Origin: Magnaporthiopsis rhizophila
Lineage: Eukaryota > Ascomycota > Sordariomycetes > Magnaporthales > Magnaporthaceae
Length of the DNA stretch: 64,000 nucleotides
Assembly (NCBI GenBank): GCA_003049465.1
Contig: PYSS01000044.1
Location: forward strand, 186,001 to 250,000
Reading direction: 5' to 3'
In this document: piece after piece, positions 31,685 to 43,000 of the stretch
Layout: the number at the start of each line of letters is the position of its first letter
Numbering within the stretch: position 1 is the stretch's first letter
Translations under genes and position numbers: made by a program
Notes under the pieces: model-generated
What the model was told of the DNA's origin: nothing
Databases searched by the model: none
What the model saw: only the letters and a program-made list of their open reading frames with translations

Positions 31685-34600
31685 TTACCCGCCAAGCAAC
31701 CGCTTCCGCAAGTCATCCAGCGCCTCGGCCGCGGCAGGGTGCGACTGCCCCATTACAGCAAGGTAGTCCAGCACCACCCCCTCGGTCGTGCGCGGCTGAG
31801 CATCCTGCTGCTGCTGCGCCATGGCGACAACGCCCGAAGATCCCAGCTTCAGCGTCCCCAGCGGGCCCGACACCATGTCCGAACCCTGGCGCACCAGCTG
31901 CGGCCTGTTGTGCTGCTGGTGCTCTTGTTTCAGCGTCTGCTGCTGCTGCTGGAACTGGGGTTGGTTATGCTGGTATTGGTGGTGGTGGTGGTGGTGGTGG
32001 TGGCGATGATGCGACGGCTCCTGCCCTCCAGTCACCAGCTCCAGCTCCATCTGCAGCAAGCCCGCGGCGTACACGAAATAGGGGACAAACGTCGGCGTCC
32101 GCTGGAGCGTGAAGAGCTTCGAAAACGACTGCGCAAGCGCCAGGACGGCCTGGGCGGACTCGGCGCAGATGACACGCGGCGAGATGGTCCCCGTCCGGAA
32201 GACGAGGGACGGCCGGTCGAGGAGGGGTCGGAAGAGGACGCCGAGGGAGAAGTGGTAGAACATGCTGTTTTTTTATGTTTGCGTTTTTGTCATGCGTGCG
32301 GTTTAGTCAGTTCTTTGGTTTTGGCTTTTGACAACAACAAGTGTCTGTGCGGGTATGGCAACTCGTCGACTTTGACTTCAGACAATACCAGCACCTCCAA
32401 AGAGTCAGACGGGGTGCGGATTTACAAAAGCTTACTGCAGAAACAGGCTCGACGTCGTCCACCCGGCCCCGACCTGCACCATCGCCAGGGCCGAGTTGTA
32501 CCACTCGAGGCACTTTTCGTAAATGTCCAGCACGCTCCCGGAGTCGTCCCCGGGATCCAAGTGGCCCAGCTGTATGCTGTTCATGCGCGAGCACGCCAGC
32601 GTCGTGATCTGCACCACCACGTCCGAGAACGTCTCGACCCTCTTGCCGCCGCTCGTCGAGAAGGCGGACGCCGGTGTCTGCTGATATCCTCCGGGGCTTG
32701 GTGCCCTGCCGCTGGGGTGCTGCTGCTGATGATGGTGGCCCATCTCTTGTTTGATGTTCTGGTCGGTTCCGGCCTGGGTTGCCAGGCTGCTTTGGTGACC
32801 GTCTTCGAACTGGCCCGGCGCGTGCCAGGCCAGGTAGCGTGAGGCGCCCGGCTGGGAGTAGGTGACGAGATCTAGCATGCTTTAGAGGCGGGAAGCGGTT
32901 AGATATTTGAATCGTCTCTTCAAATTCCCGTCATCAACTGCTGCGCCTTTTTGAAAGTCCAACAGCTGCCATGCCTTTTCACTTCTTCTTCTTCTTCTTT
33001 TCTGATCTTTCCCCCCCATGCTTTCCGTTTCTGCCTCTTTGTCTGCATCTCCCCATCCAGCATCTTGACTCACCTCGCAAGACAGAACGCTCCAGCATAC
33101 GTCTCGGCGGTAGCGGCATGGAATGTGCCGTCTTCAACCGTGCCACGCCCGCGGATGGCACTGACGTCTCTCAGGCAGCGCTGGGCGAGAACCCTAGCCG
33201 AAGCCTCGTTGCCGTTGCGCACCTCGTATAGAGACAACAGCCCCAGCGCCTGGACGTCGGCCATGCTCTCGCACTGCCTCTGCTCGGCGAGCAGTTTGCA
33301 CCCCTGCTCAAAGTACAGCGGCCCCGACAGCTCGTATAGGGCATCGGCAGTCGTCGTCGAGCACGGGCCGGGGCTCGTCGCTGTCGATCCGGCGGCCGTA
33401 GGGGTGCCCTCGAGGGTGGTCGAGGTGCTCGGGGAGCCGGAGCCGGGAAATTCGTTGGTCGGGGTCTTGAGGCCATCCACGCCCGCGGGAGGGTCCCGCA
33501 GCCTGCTGGTGACGGCGGCGATGGCGCAGATCAGCGGCCACGAGCAGTACCTGTTCTGGCGCCCGACGACAAAGTCGGCCGTGAAGGCCTCCTTGGTGAT
33601 CATGGTTAGCGGCGGGCACTCCCACCGGAAGAGGAGGACCAGCATCCGCTCCATCATGGCGAGCGAGAAGGTCGTCGGCTGCTTCTTTGACGAATCGAGG
33701 CCGCCGCCGCCGCCGACGCGGTGGTGCTGCGGTGGCTGCGGATGGGGTGGCGGCGAGGGAACCGAGGGCGAGGCGGAAGCCAGCGGGGACGACGAGGCGG
33801 ACCCGGATGACAGGTAGATCTCGCCCCAGTGTCTCGGGAAGAAGTGGGCGCCGGCGCCAGGGGCGGCCGGGGCCGTGGTGATGCTGCTGCTGCTGCTTCT
33901 GGTGCTGGCGTGTGGAGGAGGAGGAGGGGGTAAAGCGGCCGAGGCCGAGCCGGCGTGCGAGATGGGCGACGGGCTTCTCATCTCCGAGTCGTCGGGGTCG
34001 GCCGCCCCGGCGCCGCCGTCCTCGAATTCACCCTCTGCATCTGGATCGAGGTCCACGTCTATGTCGGAATGGGGTCTTCTGCCTGTCGATGTCGACGACG
34101 ACGCCCGCGCGGAGCCGCCCACCAGCTTGCTCTCGATCTCGACCAGCGACTCGCCGCGCTGCAGCTGCTCGAGGACAGGGCCGCCCCGGGTGGGGGAGCG
34201 CAGGGCGTCGATGACGGTCTCGGTGATGGCCTCACGCTTCTTATACTCGAGGATCTCGGACCGCAGCCCGTCTTTGGACGTCCACTGCGTCTGGTTGTAC
34301 ATGCACTGGTCCTGCCTGGCGCGGCAGTTGGAGCAGGGGGTGAGGCCATCGCACTGCCCGCCTCGAAAGTCAGCAAGTTCCGGCCTATGCGCTAAAGTTT
34401 ATGTTGGGAAAATGAGGGTGGGCGGGTGTGCGGGCGAACGGAGAGAGCAACAAAGAAAAAAGAAAAAAAAAAAAAGCGGAAATTTTGGGCCGCCACAACA
34501 TCGGACTCTTCTATCCGCCTCTCTGTTTTTGCTCTCTCCAGCTTACTGGAACTGCATCAGCGGATCTAACGACGGTGGTGTGGTGCCCATCCGCGGCATC

Positions 34601-34724
34601 CGGAAAATAGCAAGATGAGACCCGCGTGTTGGTGACTTGGACGGTGAAATCTGCTGACCTTGCGCTTCTTTTTGCGGCAGCCACTGCACGCCTTGCCGGT
34701 GGTGGTGCCTCTCCTCATCGCCAT
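31685..34724 (-). CDS. Zn2Cys6 transcription factor, NirA-type (789 aa)
   Basis: The exons are 34724-34659, 34353-33074, 32879-32436 and 32264-31685. Introns are 305, 194, 171 and in phase. The zinc cluster is assembled across intron 1: CSGCRKKKRK in exon 1 and CDGLTPCSNCRARQDQC in exon 2, a perfect C-x2-C-x6-C-x5-C-x2-C-x6-C. A middle homology region follows: HWGEIYL, MMERMLVLLFRWECPPLTMITKEAFTADF, NRYCSWPLICAIAAV, GLLSLYEVRNGNEASARVLAQRC and MFYHFSLGVLFRPLL. This order matches nuclear regulators of the NirA class, although nitrate control itself is not shown. The C-terminal part carries His and Gln tracts coded by (GGT)n and (CAG)n-type repeats near 31975-32005. The intron-1 donor is GTCAGC, weaker than usual. 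Target genes are unknown. Confidence 0.88.
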
Positions 34725-37700
34725 CGCCGCGGATAAGAGACGAGATACAACAGTGAGAAGAAAAAAAAGGCCTGACTCGACTCCAAGTTGTCTGGTCTTG
34801 AAGCTGCTCGCTGTTCTTGCAATGCGGAGGGCGGGATGTGCAGGACAGCAGCTTTTTTTGTGCCAGTTATGCCGTCTGTCGTCTCGGGCGGATCAGGCGT
34901 CTTGTGTAGTCGGCCCCTGGGGCCCTGGGCCGGCTGGTGTTGCTGCTGTGGCAGGTTGGGCGGCAGGGACTGGGAAGGTGGTTGCGAGCGCGGCAGTAAA
35001 TCCGCAGGGTTCCAGAGCATCAAATACATATGTGGTATGTAGTCAGGGTGTGGTTGCCTACCGGGGCCATCTCCGATGGTGTGTGTGTGTGCGCATCCAC
35101 TCTAGGGGGTGTGTGAGGATATGTCGGGTTGCGAGCCGTGGTTCTGTGTGGCCTGGCTGTTTTTCGGCTCCCGAATCTCGGGCGAGTGGCCACGACGCAC
35201 ACGACAATGGAACCTACCTGTACCTACCCACAGACTGACGCGCCCAAACCCTACCCATCCACCCGCGGCCGTGCTTGCTCCTGTTCCTGCCCCGGAGTGC
35301 CTGTCAATCCGTACAATGGTTCGGCCGCCGCCGGTGTAGCTAGCCTAAAGCGTTCGCTTTTCGACGCTAAGGCCCTGTCTTCTCCTCCTCCGCTTTTTTT
35401 TTCTTCTTCTTCTTCCTTTTTCTCTGCCAATCTCCTTCCTCTTCTCGTCTTCTTTTTTTCCCGGAGGCCCCACCCAGATGCTTGGCTCCCGTGGTAGGTT
35501 TGTCCTGTACTCGAATGTGTTAGGCCAATGGGTCCGAGCATGGCTAGCTGCTCGCTGGGGACCAACATCATTAATAACCGAAAGGCAGGAGACAGCCGTT
35601 TGTCTGGTGACATCATCTGCAGTTTCACCAGCTCATTCCAGAGAGTTCGGCCAGATTCTGGGCTGTCGGGCGACGACGGAGAGAGTAGAGAGGGAGAGAT
35701 TGGTGCCCCGACCGGTAGAAGAGGATGCATGCTGGCCTCGCGGTCGCGGGGCGAGGAGGACTTCCAGGGGTGGCACGAGGCTCATTGGCCCGAATCATGC
35801 ACTGCTCACCTCCCAGGCCGGATGGACCCTGAAAATCCAACCCAGAGTCAAGGAGAGGGGTGGGGGTCCAACCCTTCCATCACGATCCCCATCCCTGGTC
35901 TGCCACCCTTTCTACACCCCATGCTCCTTCCCATGCCGCCCGACACCACATGGGCACCCAGCGCTGGCAGCCCAGCAACCCACTCATCCACACCACAGGG
36001 CACGGCCTACACGCTGGAAACGCGGGAGTCCATCTTTCGTGTTCTAGATACATGGCGACAGGGCTGGGAAGTCTGCCCGGTGTCAGTCGGAGGTTTCTTC
36101 GGGGAACTAGGTCCAAAGGGGAAATAAAGCCAGCTCAGCCAAAAAGGCTTTACCCGATGGATCAGCATGGTGATGCCGTCGCGCGGATTGTGGGCCGTCT
36201 CGTAGCCTGCTCGGATGGCGCCAGGCCGTTTTGTTTCTACTCGGTTTGCGCCCTGGGCTTCGGGGCTCGGTCCCTTTTTTTTTATTGCCGGGCCGTCTAG
36301 CATGCATCATGATTTGTGTTATAACAACGGCACTGGGCAACGGCTGTCATGTTCCTGGACCCTGTTTTCGGCTATACGATACAGACCCGGGCGATATAGG
36401 ACAGCGATTGGGCAAGGAGGAGCCCGGAAAGCAGTCCGCTAGAATTTGACAGGGTCCCTGAGCTATATTGTGCTCACCTCATGACCAATCCACTCCTCGT
36501 GTTTGTCCCCTTGCGACCCCATCTACCGTCCAACGGCTGGATACACCCGATGCCCTGGAGACGAGCTTGCTCTGGGGCCTAGGTCAGCACCTTAGCGGAG
36601 CATGCTTGGGCGCGGAGGAGCAGCAAGGGCAGACGGGGACGAAAAAAAAAAAAAAAAAAAAAAAGCCAAGTTCTAAAAATACTGCACATGTCCACCGCGA
36701 AACGTGCTGGTAAAAGTGAGGGAGTCGAATCCCTACTGACCGAGTGGAGTCCGTGAAGGGATTCGAAAGGCTCTCATGCTCGGTCACGTCATGATGACAA
36801 CGGTCAAAGCCTGGCGGCTATGACGGTGCGTCTTCCGGGACGAAACCCTCCAATGGGAACGAACGCGAACAGGCCGCCTGCATGGGTCCCCGTCCCGGTC
36901 GTGGAGCCTTCCACGCAGCACACACCACCACACACTCCCACTCGCCGGCTCTTGTCTGCTAAGAAAACGTTTGACAGGTCACAAAAAGGAGACTCACCGG
37001 CGTAACATTGTCGCTTGTCAATCGTCGAGATAACTGGGCTTGCAGTGCTTTGCCAGCGCCGACATCTCCCCATCAACCCACCCCATGGCCTGTTGTGATT
37101 GGCAGCTATCTCCCCGGTCGAGGCCAGCCATCTCGATCTGTCTGTGCCCACCAACCTCGTGCTCGGAAGGGGAGCCGCTTCTGGATGCTTAGGGCGTGGA
37201 TGCGGTGCCAAGTCGTGGGTCCAAATCCACCATGCCGCTAGAGCCTGCATAATTTGCCCTTTTCTCCGTTTTTTCTACTTCTTGTTTTCTAAGCGACCCT
37301 TCGGTATTGGCTTGCCCCCTCCTCAGCAATTACCGTAGAAGCCAGACTCTTTCTTGGTGACAGACCAACAGATTCTGGACTGGTCGATATATTTTCGAGG
37401 TCCAGCGTTGCGGAAAGAAAGTGGGCATGTGGGGGTGAACTTTTGGAGCTCGGGCAGATCAATGTTCTACCACCCCAACCTTATCTGGGGGCGGCTACAG
37501 CGCACGTGCTCGGGTGAAAGGAAGAATCAATGGGGTAGGTGGGTATGGCATCGCAGCACGGTAGTCGGATGTCAAAGCGTCCCGTAGATGAGAGTGGATT
37601 ATAGGTCCAAGGAGAGGTGTTGCGACAGGAGCCTACTTTGGCAGCTGGTCAGTTTGCAGGCAGTTCTAGGGTTCAGCTTGCTGGGAATTGCCCAAAACGG

Positions 37701-39565
37701 ACCAAGTGCATAGTTGCCTGGTAGGATCCTCCTCAGCTCGCCTGGGATTCCGCATCCGACGACAGTCACTGGCGAACGTGTTCGACGGGGCTGCCCTGTC
37801 CTCAGGTTGGCAACAGACTAGCGTCGTTTATTACAAGCCGGCACTGGCCGGCGAGCTATGCTCCAGTGAGTGCGGTCTCTCCCGGAAAACAGTTCCGGCC
37901 ATTGGGTGGGAATGCTGATCCTTTGCGACGGGGTTGCCGTTTGAGGCAAGGCACCGTCTCAACCACCCACCCGTCGCGTGGAGCATCGCGGTAAATCGCA
38001 CGGAGCGGATAAGAAGTGCCGCCCGGCTGCCGACTGAGATCCGCGAGGCGGTCGGTACCGTGTATGGGGTGCCTCTAGGGCGCAGAAAAACAGCATCTCC
38101 AATCCCCAGCTGACATGTCGACGGCTTGCATTCGCGGAGGTGCTATTTTGGGTAATATTGAAAGAAGCTTTCAAGGAACAGTCGACTCTGCCTCGGCAGG
38201 AAGAGGCCAGACCAGACAGAGAAATTCGTTGGCATCAGCACCCAAAAAATCGAAGCTCAGGGCGCCTGCCCGTCAGCACTCCATTTGACTGGAGGACTTG
38301 AAATTGCAGGGCGAAAGACGGCGACCTAAGCAGCCAATCAATCGCTGCGCCTGACCCTGCTGTCGGCTGAATAATCGGGGCTGAGAGTCGGGCGGTGAAA
38401 TTTCGGTAACTTGTTCTGGTATGGTGTGTTCAGCCACTTTAAACAAGTCGTGACGTCAGAGAAACGAGCTTGGGCCGCTGCTGCCGGATCACGCACTTTG
38501 GGCTGGGATCCTTGGTGGCCAGGTCCCAGGCACTGCGGCACTCCAAAGACACACCGAAGAACATGCTTTTTTTTTTCCAGCAAACCTGACACAAAGCCAG
38601 TCCGCAAATGGAGTCTTCCCTTCTCGCCTACTCCTGCTTCGCCTGCCCTTGGTCGCATCGCTTGCCCTCAACGCACGATATTTGAATCAAGCGGGCAGGC
38701 AGGCAGGCAGGCAGGCAGGCAATGTCTTGCTGCCCAACAGAACGACTGCCAGGACATGGGGACCTTATTGAGCGAGTCGCAGACCGCGCCTTGCATCATG
38801 ATTCTGCGACAGCCATGTCATAATGGCGCCTTGTGCGCCGGTCCTTACTCAGACAATAGCCCGGAGCAAACGCTCCATGACTCGCTTGCTAAGCGAAGGG
38901 AAAGCATCATCATGCTCTCACCAGAATGACGTGCCTTCCCATTTGATCGTCGCACGACGGCGAGAAGGAGATTGGCAGCCAGAAGCTACTGGAAGCCCTG
39001 CCGCCACTGCAGCTTCCAGACGCCTAGACCGGCCGCCTGCACGCACGGCATTGCGCCAAATCGTCACACGCACGGTAGCGCCTGCACTGATTGGACGTCT
39101 AGCTCCCTTGACGTTCCGCAGATCCCCCGCCTGTCTATGACGCCCTTTTCCGTCCAGCATGCACGGCTCAGTTACAGCGCAGAGCTGCAGGGCAGGGGTG
39201 CTTCCGTCTGGCCTTTCTGGAATCGGCGATGGTGACATCACGACTTTTTCTCTGGTCGCGCCTTCGCCCTTCGCCCTTTGTGCTTTACCGTCGCTGGCTG
39301 ACGTATAATAGGAACACCAGTCGTCCAATTCTGTCGGGAGAGGTTTGCTTCCTACACCATCAACAAACAACATCCATCCATCCATCCATCCACAGCTTCC
39401 ACCATTTTTTGGAGAGCCTCGCTTCACAATAGACTTCTTCCCTAACTACACCAGTCAGTAACCAGCAGACCCGCGGCTTGTCGTGCCTCGTGCCGATCCG
39501 AGCTCTCCCCTGTCGCATAACCCTCGGCCAAACAAAAAAAGAAAAACACCTCCCCACCCGACAGA
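34725..39565. other. gene-poor region of 4.8 kb
   Basis: No frame combines a start, codon bias and domain. Features present are a (CT/TTC)-rich tract at about 35385-35460, an A-run at 36643-36664, an arrangement of inverted repeats at about 36716-36794 reminiscent of a decayed tRNA, a (GGCA)7 microsatellite at 38694-38721 and a (CATC)5 run at 39371-39390. Part may be the promoter and long 5' leader of the Zn2Cys6 gene to the left and of the MARVEL gene to the right. Confidence 0.5.
38694..38721. repeat. (GGCA)7 microsatellite
   Basis: Seven perfect tandem GGCA units lie in non-coding DNA. Confidence 0.9.
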
Positions 39566-40066
39566 ATGGTCTACACTCGCGGTTCCGGCATCCTCACGCC
39601 GCTGCTGCTCTTCAGCAACCTCCTGATCATTGTGTCGTCCATGATCGTGCTCGGCATCACGGCCTGGTTCATCGACATCATCAAGGACAGCGGCGGCCGC
39701 CACCTGACGTACCTCATCGTCGTCGCGACCCTGACCCTGCTCGTCTACCCTGTCGCCCTGCTGCTCTCGCGCTCCGACGCCCGCCGCGGCTTCCTGCACC
39801 CGCTCAACCTCATCTTCTCGTACCTCTGGCTGGCCGCCTTCGTCGTCGCCACCGACAGCTATGCCGACACCATGTGCCTCGGCGCCTTCGCCGGCCCCTT
39901 TGGCCGCTGCGCCTACAAGCACACCGTCATGGCCTTTAGCTTTATCCCCTTCTTCTTCGCCGCCGTCAACGTCCTGGCCGAGGGCCACTACGCCGGCCGT
40001 GTCGCTGGCGACCCCGCCGTCGGCACCAAGCACCACTCCACCGACAACCGCGCCGCTGCCGTCTAA
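39566..40066 (+). CDS. MARVEL-like four-helix membrane protein (166 aa)
   Basis: This intronless gene has four hydrophobic segments, at about residues 10-33, 46-68, 78-98 and 122-142. The second is followed by a short RSDARRG loop, and a cysteine pair (MCLGAF..GRCAYK) lies before the fourth helix. Helix count, length and the LIFSYLWLAAFVVAT motif in the third helix fit the fungal MARVEL domain family, membrane proteins associated with lipid domains and vesicle apposition. The tail (KHHSTDNRAAAV) is polar and cytosolic. A TATAATA lies about 256 bp upstream (39304-39310). The exact role is unknown. Confidence 0.8.
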   Translation: MVYTRGSGILTPLLLFSNLLIIVSSMIVLGITAWFIDIIKDSGGRHLTYLIVVATLTLLVYPVALLLSRSDARRGFLHPLNLIFSYLWLAAFVVATDSYADTMCLGAFAGPFGRCAYKHTVMAFSFIPFFFAAVNVLAEGHYAGRVAGDPAVGTKHHSTDNRAAAV

Positions 40067-43000
40067 GTCAGCAGCAGGAGCAGCAGAATGCCGAATCCGG
40101 CACACAAGACACACACCGCATGCGGTCCGCAGGCGTGACAGCCGAGCATTCATCGCGCCCGCGTGGAATTTATACTACACAAAAAGCTCCCCTGGTTTCG
40201 AGGTCGTCCATTGTTGGTTTGGCGTTGTTTTGTAATGGTGAATGGAGGAAGGTAATATTTTATTGGCCAGTACATGTGTTTTTTGCGCTCGACATCTTGG
40301 TCGGTCCAACGTCTGTGTTCGTTAGCACTGCTTGGGGGTGTGATACCCAAAGGTTATACCACGATCACGAGTTACGATCCCTCGTTTAATTGACAGTCTC
40401 AACTCTATCCGTTGCATGTTTTTCGTCCCGTCTGTTCGCAACGCCGGGTGATGTCATTATTCCCCGGATTCCCCGGATGCCAGTCGGCGCGGGTAGGGCT
40501 GCAGCGTATTCGTGTTTGTAGTCTACACCTAGGTCCATACCCCCAGGGAAGACGCGAACCAGGCACACCCTGGATGTCGTGGATAGGATGACCTAACCAA
40601 TTGATAACCAGATTTTGCGCGGCCCTACATACCTTGCAATAAAAGTCACCCGCAAAACAGCCCACGGTCACAGGCTGGGCGCCGAGAGCGAATGCAGGAG
40701 GTGGGTCGGGTTGGGCGCCGCTGGGCGAGTAAGGGTGGGGTGATGCGTTGCTTGATTGCTGCAGTCTGGGATGCCATTTTCTCTCGCTCCCGCAGCTCCC
40801 GCAGCTCCCAAACCCCCAAGCCATCCGTCGGACCTACGACCGCAGACCTCCCATTCCATCTCAGCCGCCTCATCAACGTGGTACATTTTTCGGAACTTTT
40901 TCCATTTCAGGCATGAAGCCTACGCCAGCCGCCGCCTTTGACGAACCCGAAACGCTTGCATCAACGGCTTTTTCGAAATGACCCGCGTGCTTTGGCAAGC
41001 GGCCCGGTCCGACCGCCCACTTCCATCGCAAAGATTTCTAGAAAAAAAAACATGTCGAATTCCTTGAGTGGCGACGCCCAAGGCGGAACGCCAAAATGTT
41101 TTTATTTTATTTTATTTTATTTTATTTTATTTTATTTTATTTTATTTTATTTTTTCTCATGTCGCAAAAAGTCAAATTACTGGTCACACCAACGCTCCAA
41201 ATCCAGCCATGGCAGCTTTGGATCTTGCCCGCGTCCCCGCTGACTTCGCTCGATTTGCTGCTTCCACCCGCCGAGGACCAGTAGAAACACACATCTCCTC
41301 CTTGGCCAATACCGCTCGGGCCCCTCGCTCGCCTCGTAAAAGCTTAGACCTACCCCAGCGGTTCTGTTCCGCTCGACACGATGAGATGGAAGGACGGTGA
41401 ACAATGAACATGTAATTCCCCACTAAACTGCAACCAAAGTACATACCAGGTACCCGGCTGGCTGCATGCTTGTGTCGTTGCGCATTTCCTTATCCCATTC
41501 CCTCGGCTCCACGCGTGCTTTGGTTGGCTGGATCCTATAGCACCCCCGCCTGATTTCCATGCACATATATGCACGGTCATATGCCATATGCACTGTCATA
41601 GCCTCGCTAAAGACCTAACGGCCAATAAGACGGATAAGGCCCCATAAAACGGCCATGGGGTTGGGAACGCAACGAGGCATGTCCCAATCTCTGCATTCGA
41701 CGGCTCGTGCCCGACGGCCCCAACTTTCTTTTGCGCCGAACCTTCCTGCCTGTCTCTCCCCACGCTGTTGTGTCTGGTCTCGCCTGCGGTGTCGCTGTCC
41801 ACTAGGTATTATTGGTAGGTAGCTTATCTGTCAGTCTCGGGGAACACCAAGGGTGGGGGAGCCAGGCATCGTAACGGCGGGTTCCCAGGCCATACAGTAC
41901 GTAGAGGGCAGTGAGGAATATTACTGCCTATTCATTAGGAGTTCACGACGGCCCTCTCAGCTCATTATTCAGTCTCCACGTTGTGGACTGGGTGAAAACG
42001 TTTCACTTTGGTCCGGGACAGGAAGGCTTCCGGGCGAAGAAGCTGAAGCCGGGATGCGTGATATTACCACTCGTGAGCAGGCCCAAAGGCCCGACCGAGC
42101 GAGGCGTGTCAGGAAAAACACACGACGAGTCCGCAACAAAACGCGAATACGGGAAGTCGCGAGCTGTGGGGCCCCAGGCCTGAACATCCGCCGCCCATCC
42201 TCAGGGCCCCTGACCGGGAAGCTCCGGCGGTGTCCTTCTCGGGCCGCGAAGAAAAAAAAAAACAATACTGCTGCTTGAAACTGCCGTCGAGTTCTAGGTG
42301 GCACGGCGAGCGGCCTTTGTGCTTACACAAGCCGATTGTCTTCCTTACCACTTAGTTTGATTCTCCCAGTCATTGCTTCGTATTTCCGCAGCCAATGTCA
42401 AGGGTCACGTCACCAGCGCAATGCTCTCGCCCGAGGACTGTACGCCCACTTGGGCTAGGCTCGCCGCCGTACTACCGTCTCATGCACGCACTCTACGGTC
42501 TGCCGAAAACGACAACTCGAAAGGGATGGCCCCCATCTGCAGCCACTGAACTGGTTTCACAAGGCTTTAAGACTAGTGTTACCCGCCGCTGTTGGTTCCC
42601 GGATAGTGTCCTTTATTTGTTCGATACCAGGAAAAGCTAACTACGTGGTCACAGGCCACAGCAAACAAAGATGTCCTCCGCCCAAGGCCCAGTTGATTCT
42701 CGCCCAGTCGAACGCGTCCCGAGCAAGACTACCCGCTGCCACCAGCCGCTTTCCGGGAAGAGAAGGGGGAACACAAGACACGGAAAAAACAGAACAACCT
42801 CTACCCACACAAGCCTCTTGCAACCAAAGTGCACAAACTTGTCTCGGAAGGGACCATTTGTCGAAACCGGAGACCTCTACAAACCTTCCTACGGCTCGAC
42901 CCTACTCCCACGGCTTTCCCCACACGCCGCACTCCCACATGCCGGTACTGGGCAGTCCTTTGCTCCCCGCCATGCATCCAGTCAGATAACACAGCGCAGC

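Noticed and set aside
35251..36130. overlapping frames of 159 codons (minus) and 199 codons (plus)
   Set aside because: Both contain low-complexity Lys/Glu or Ser/Pro stretches derived from a TTC-rich tract, and neither shows a domain or good start context.
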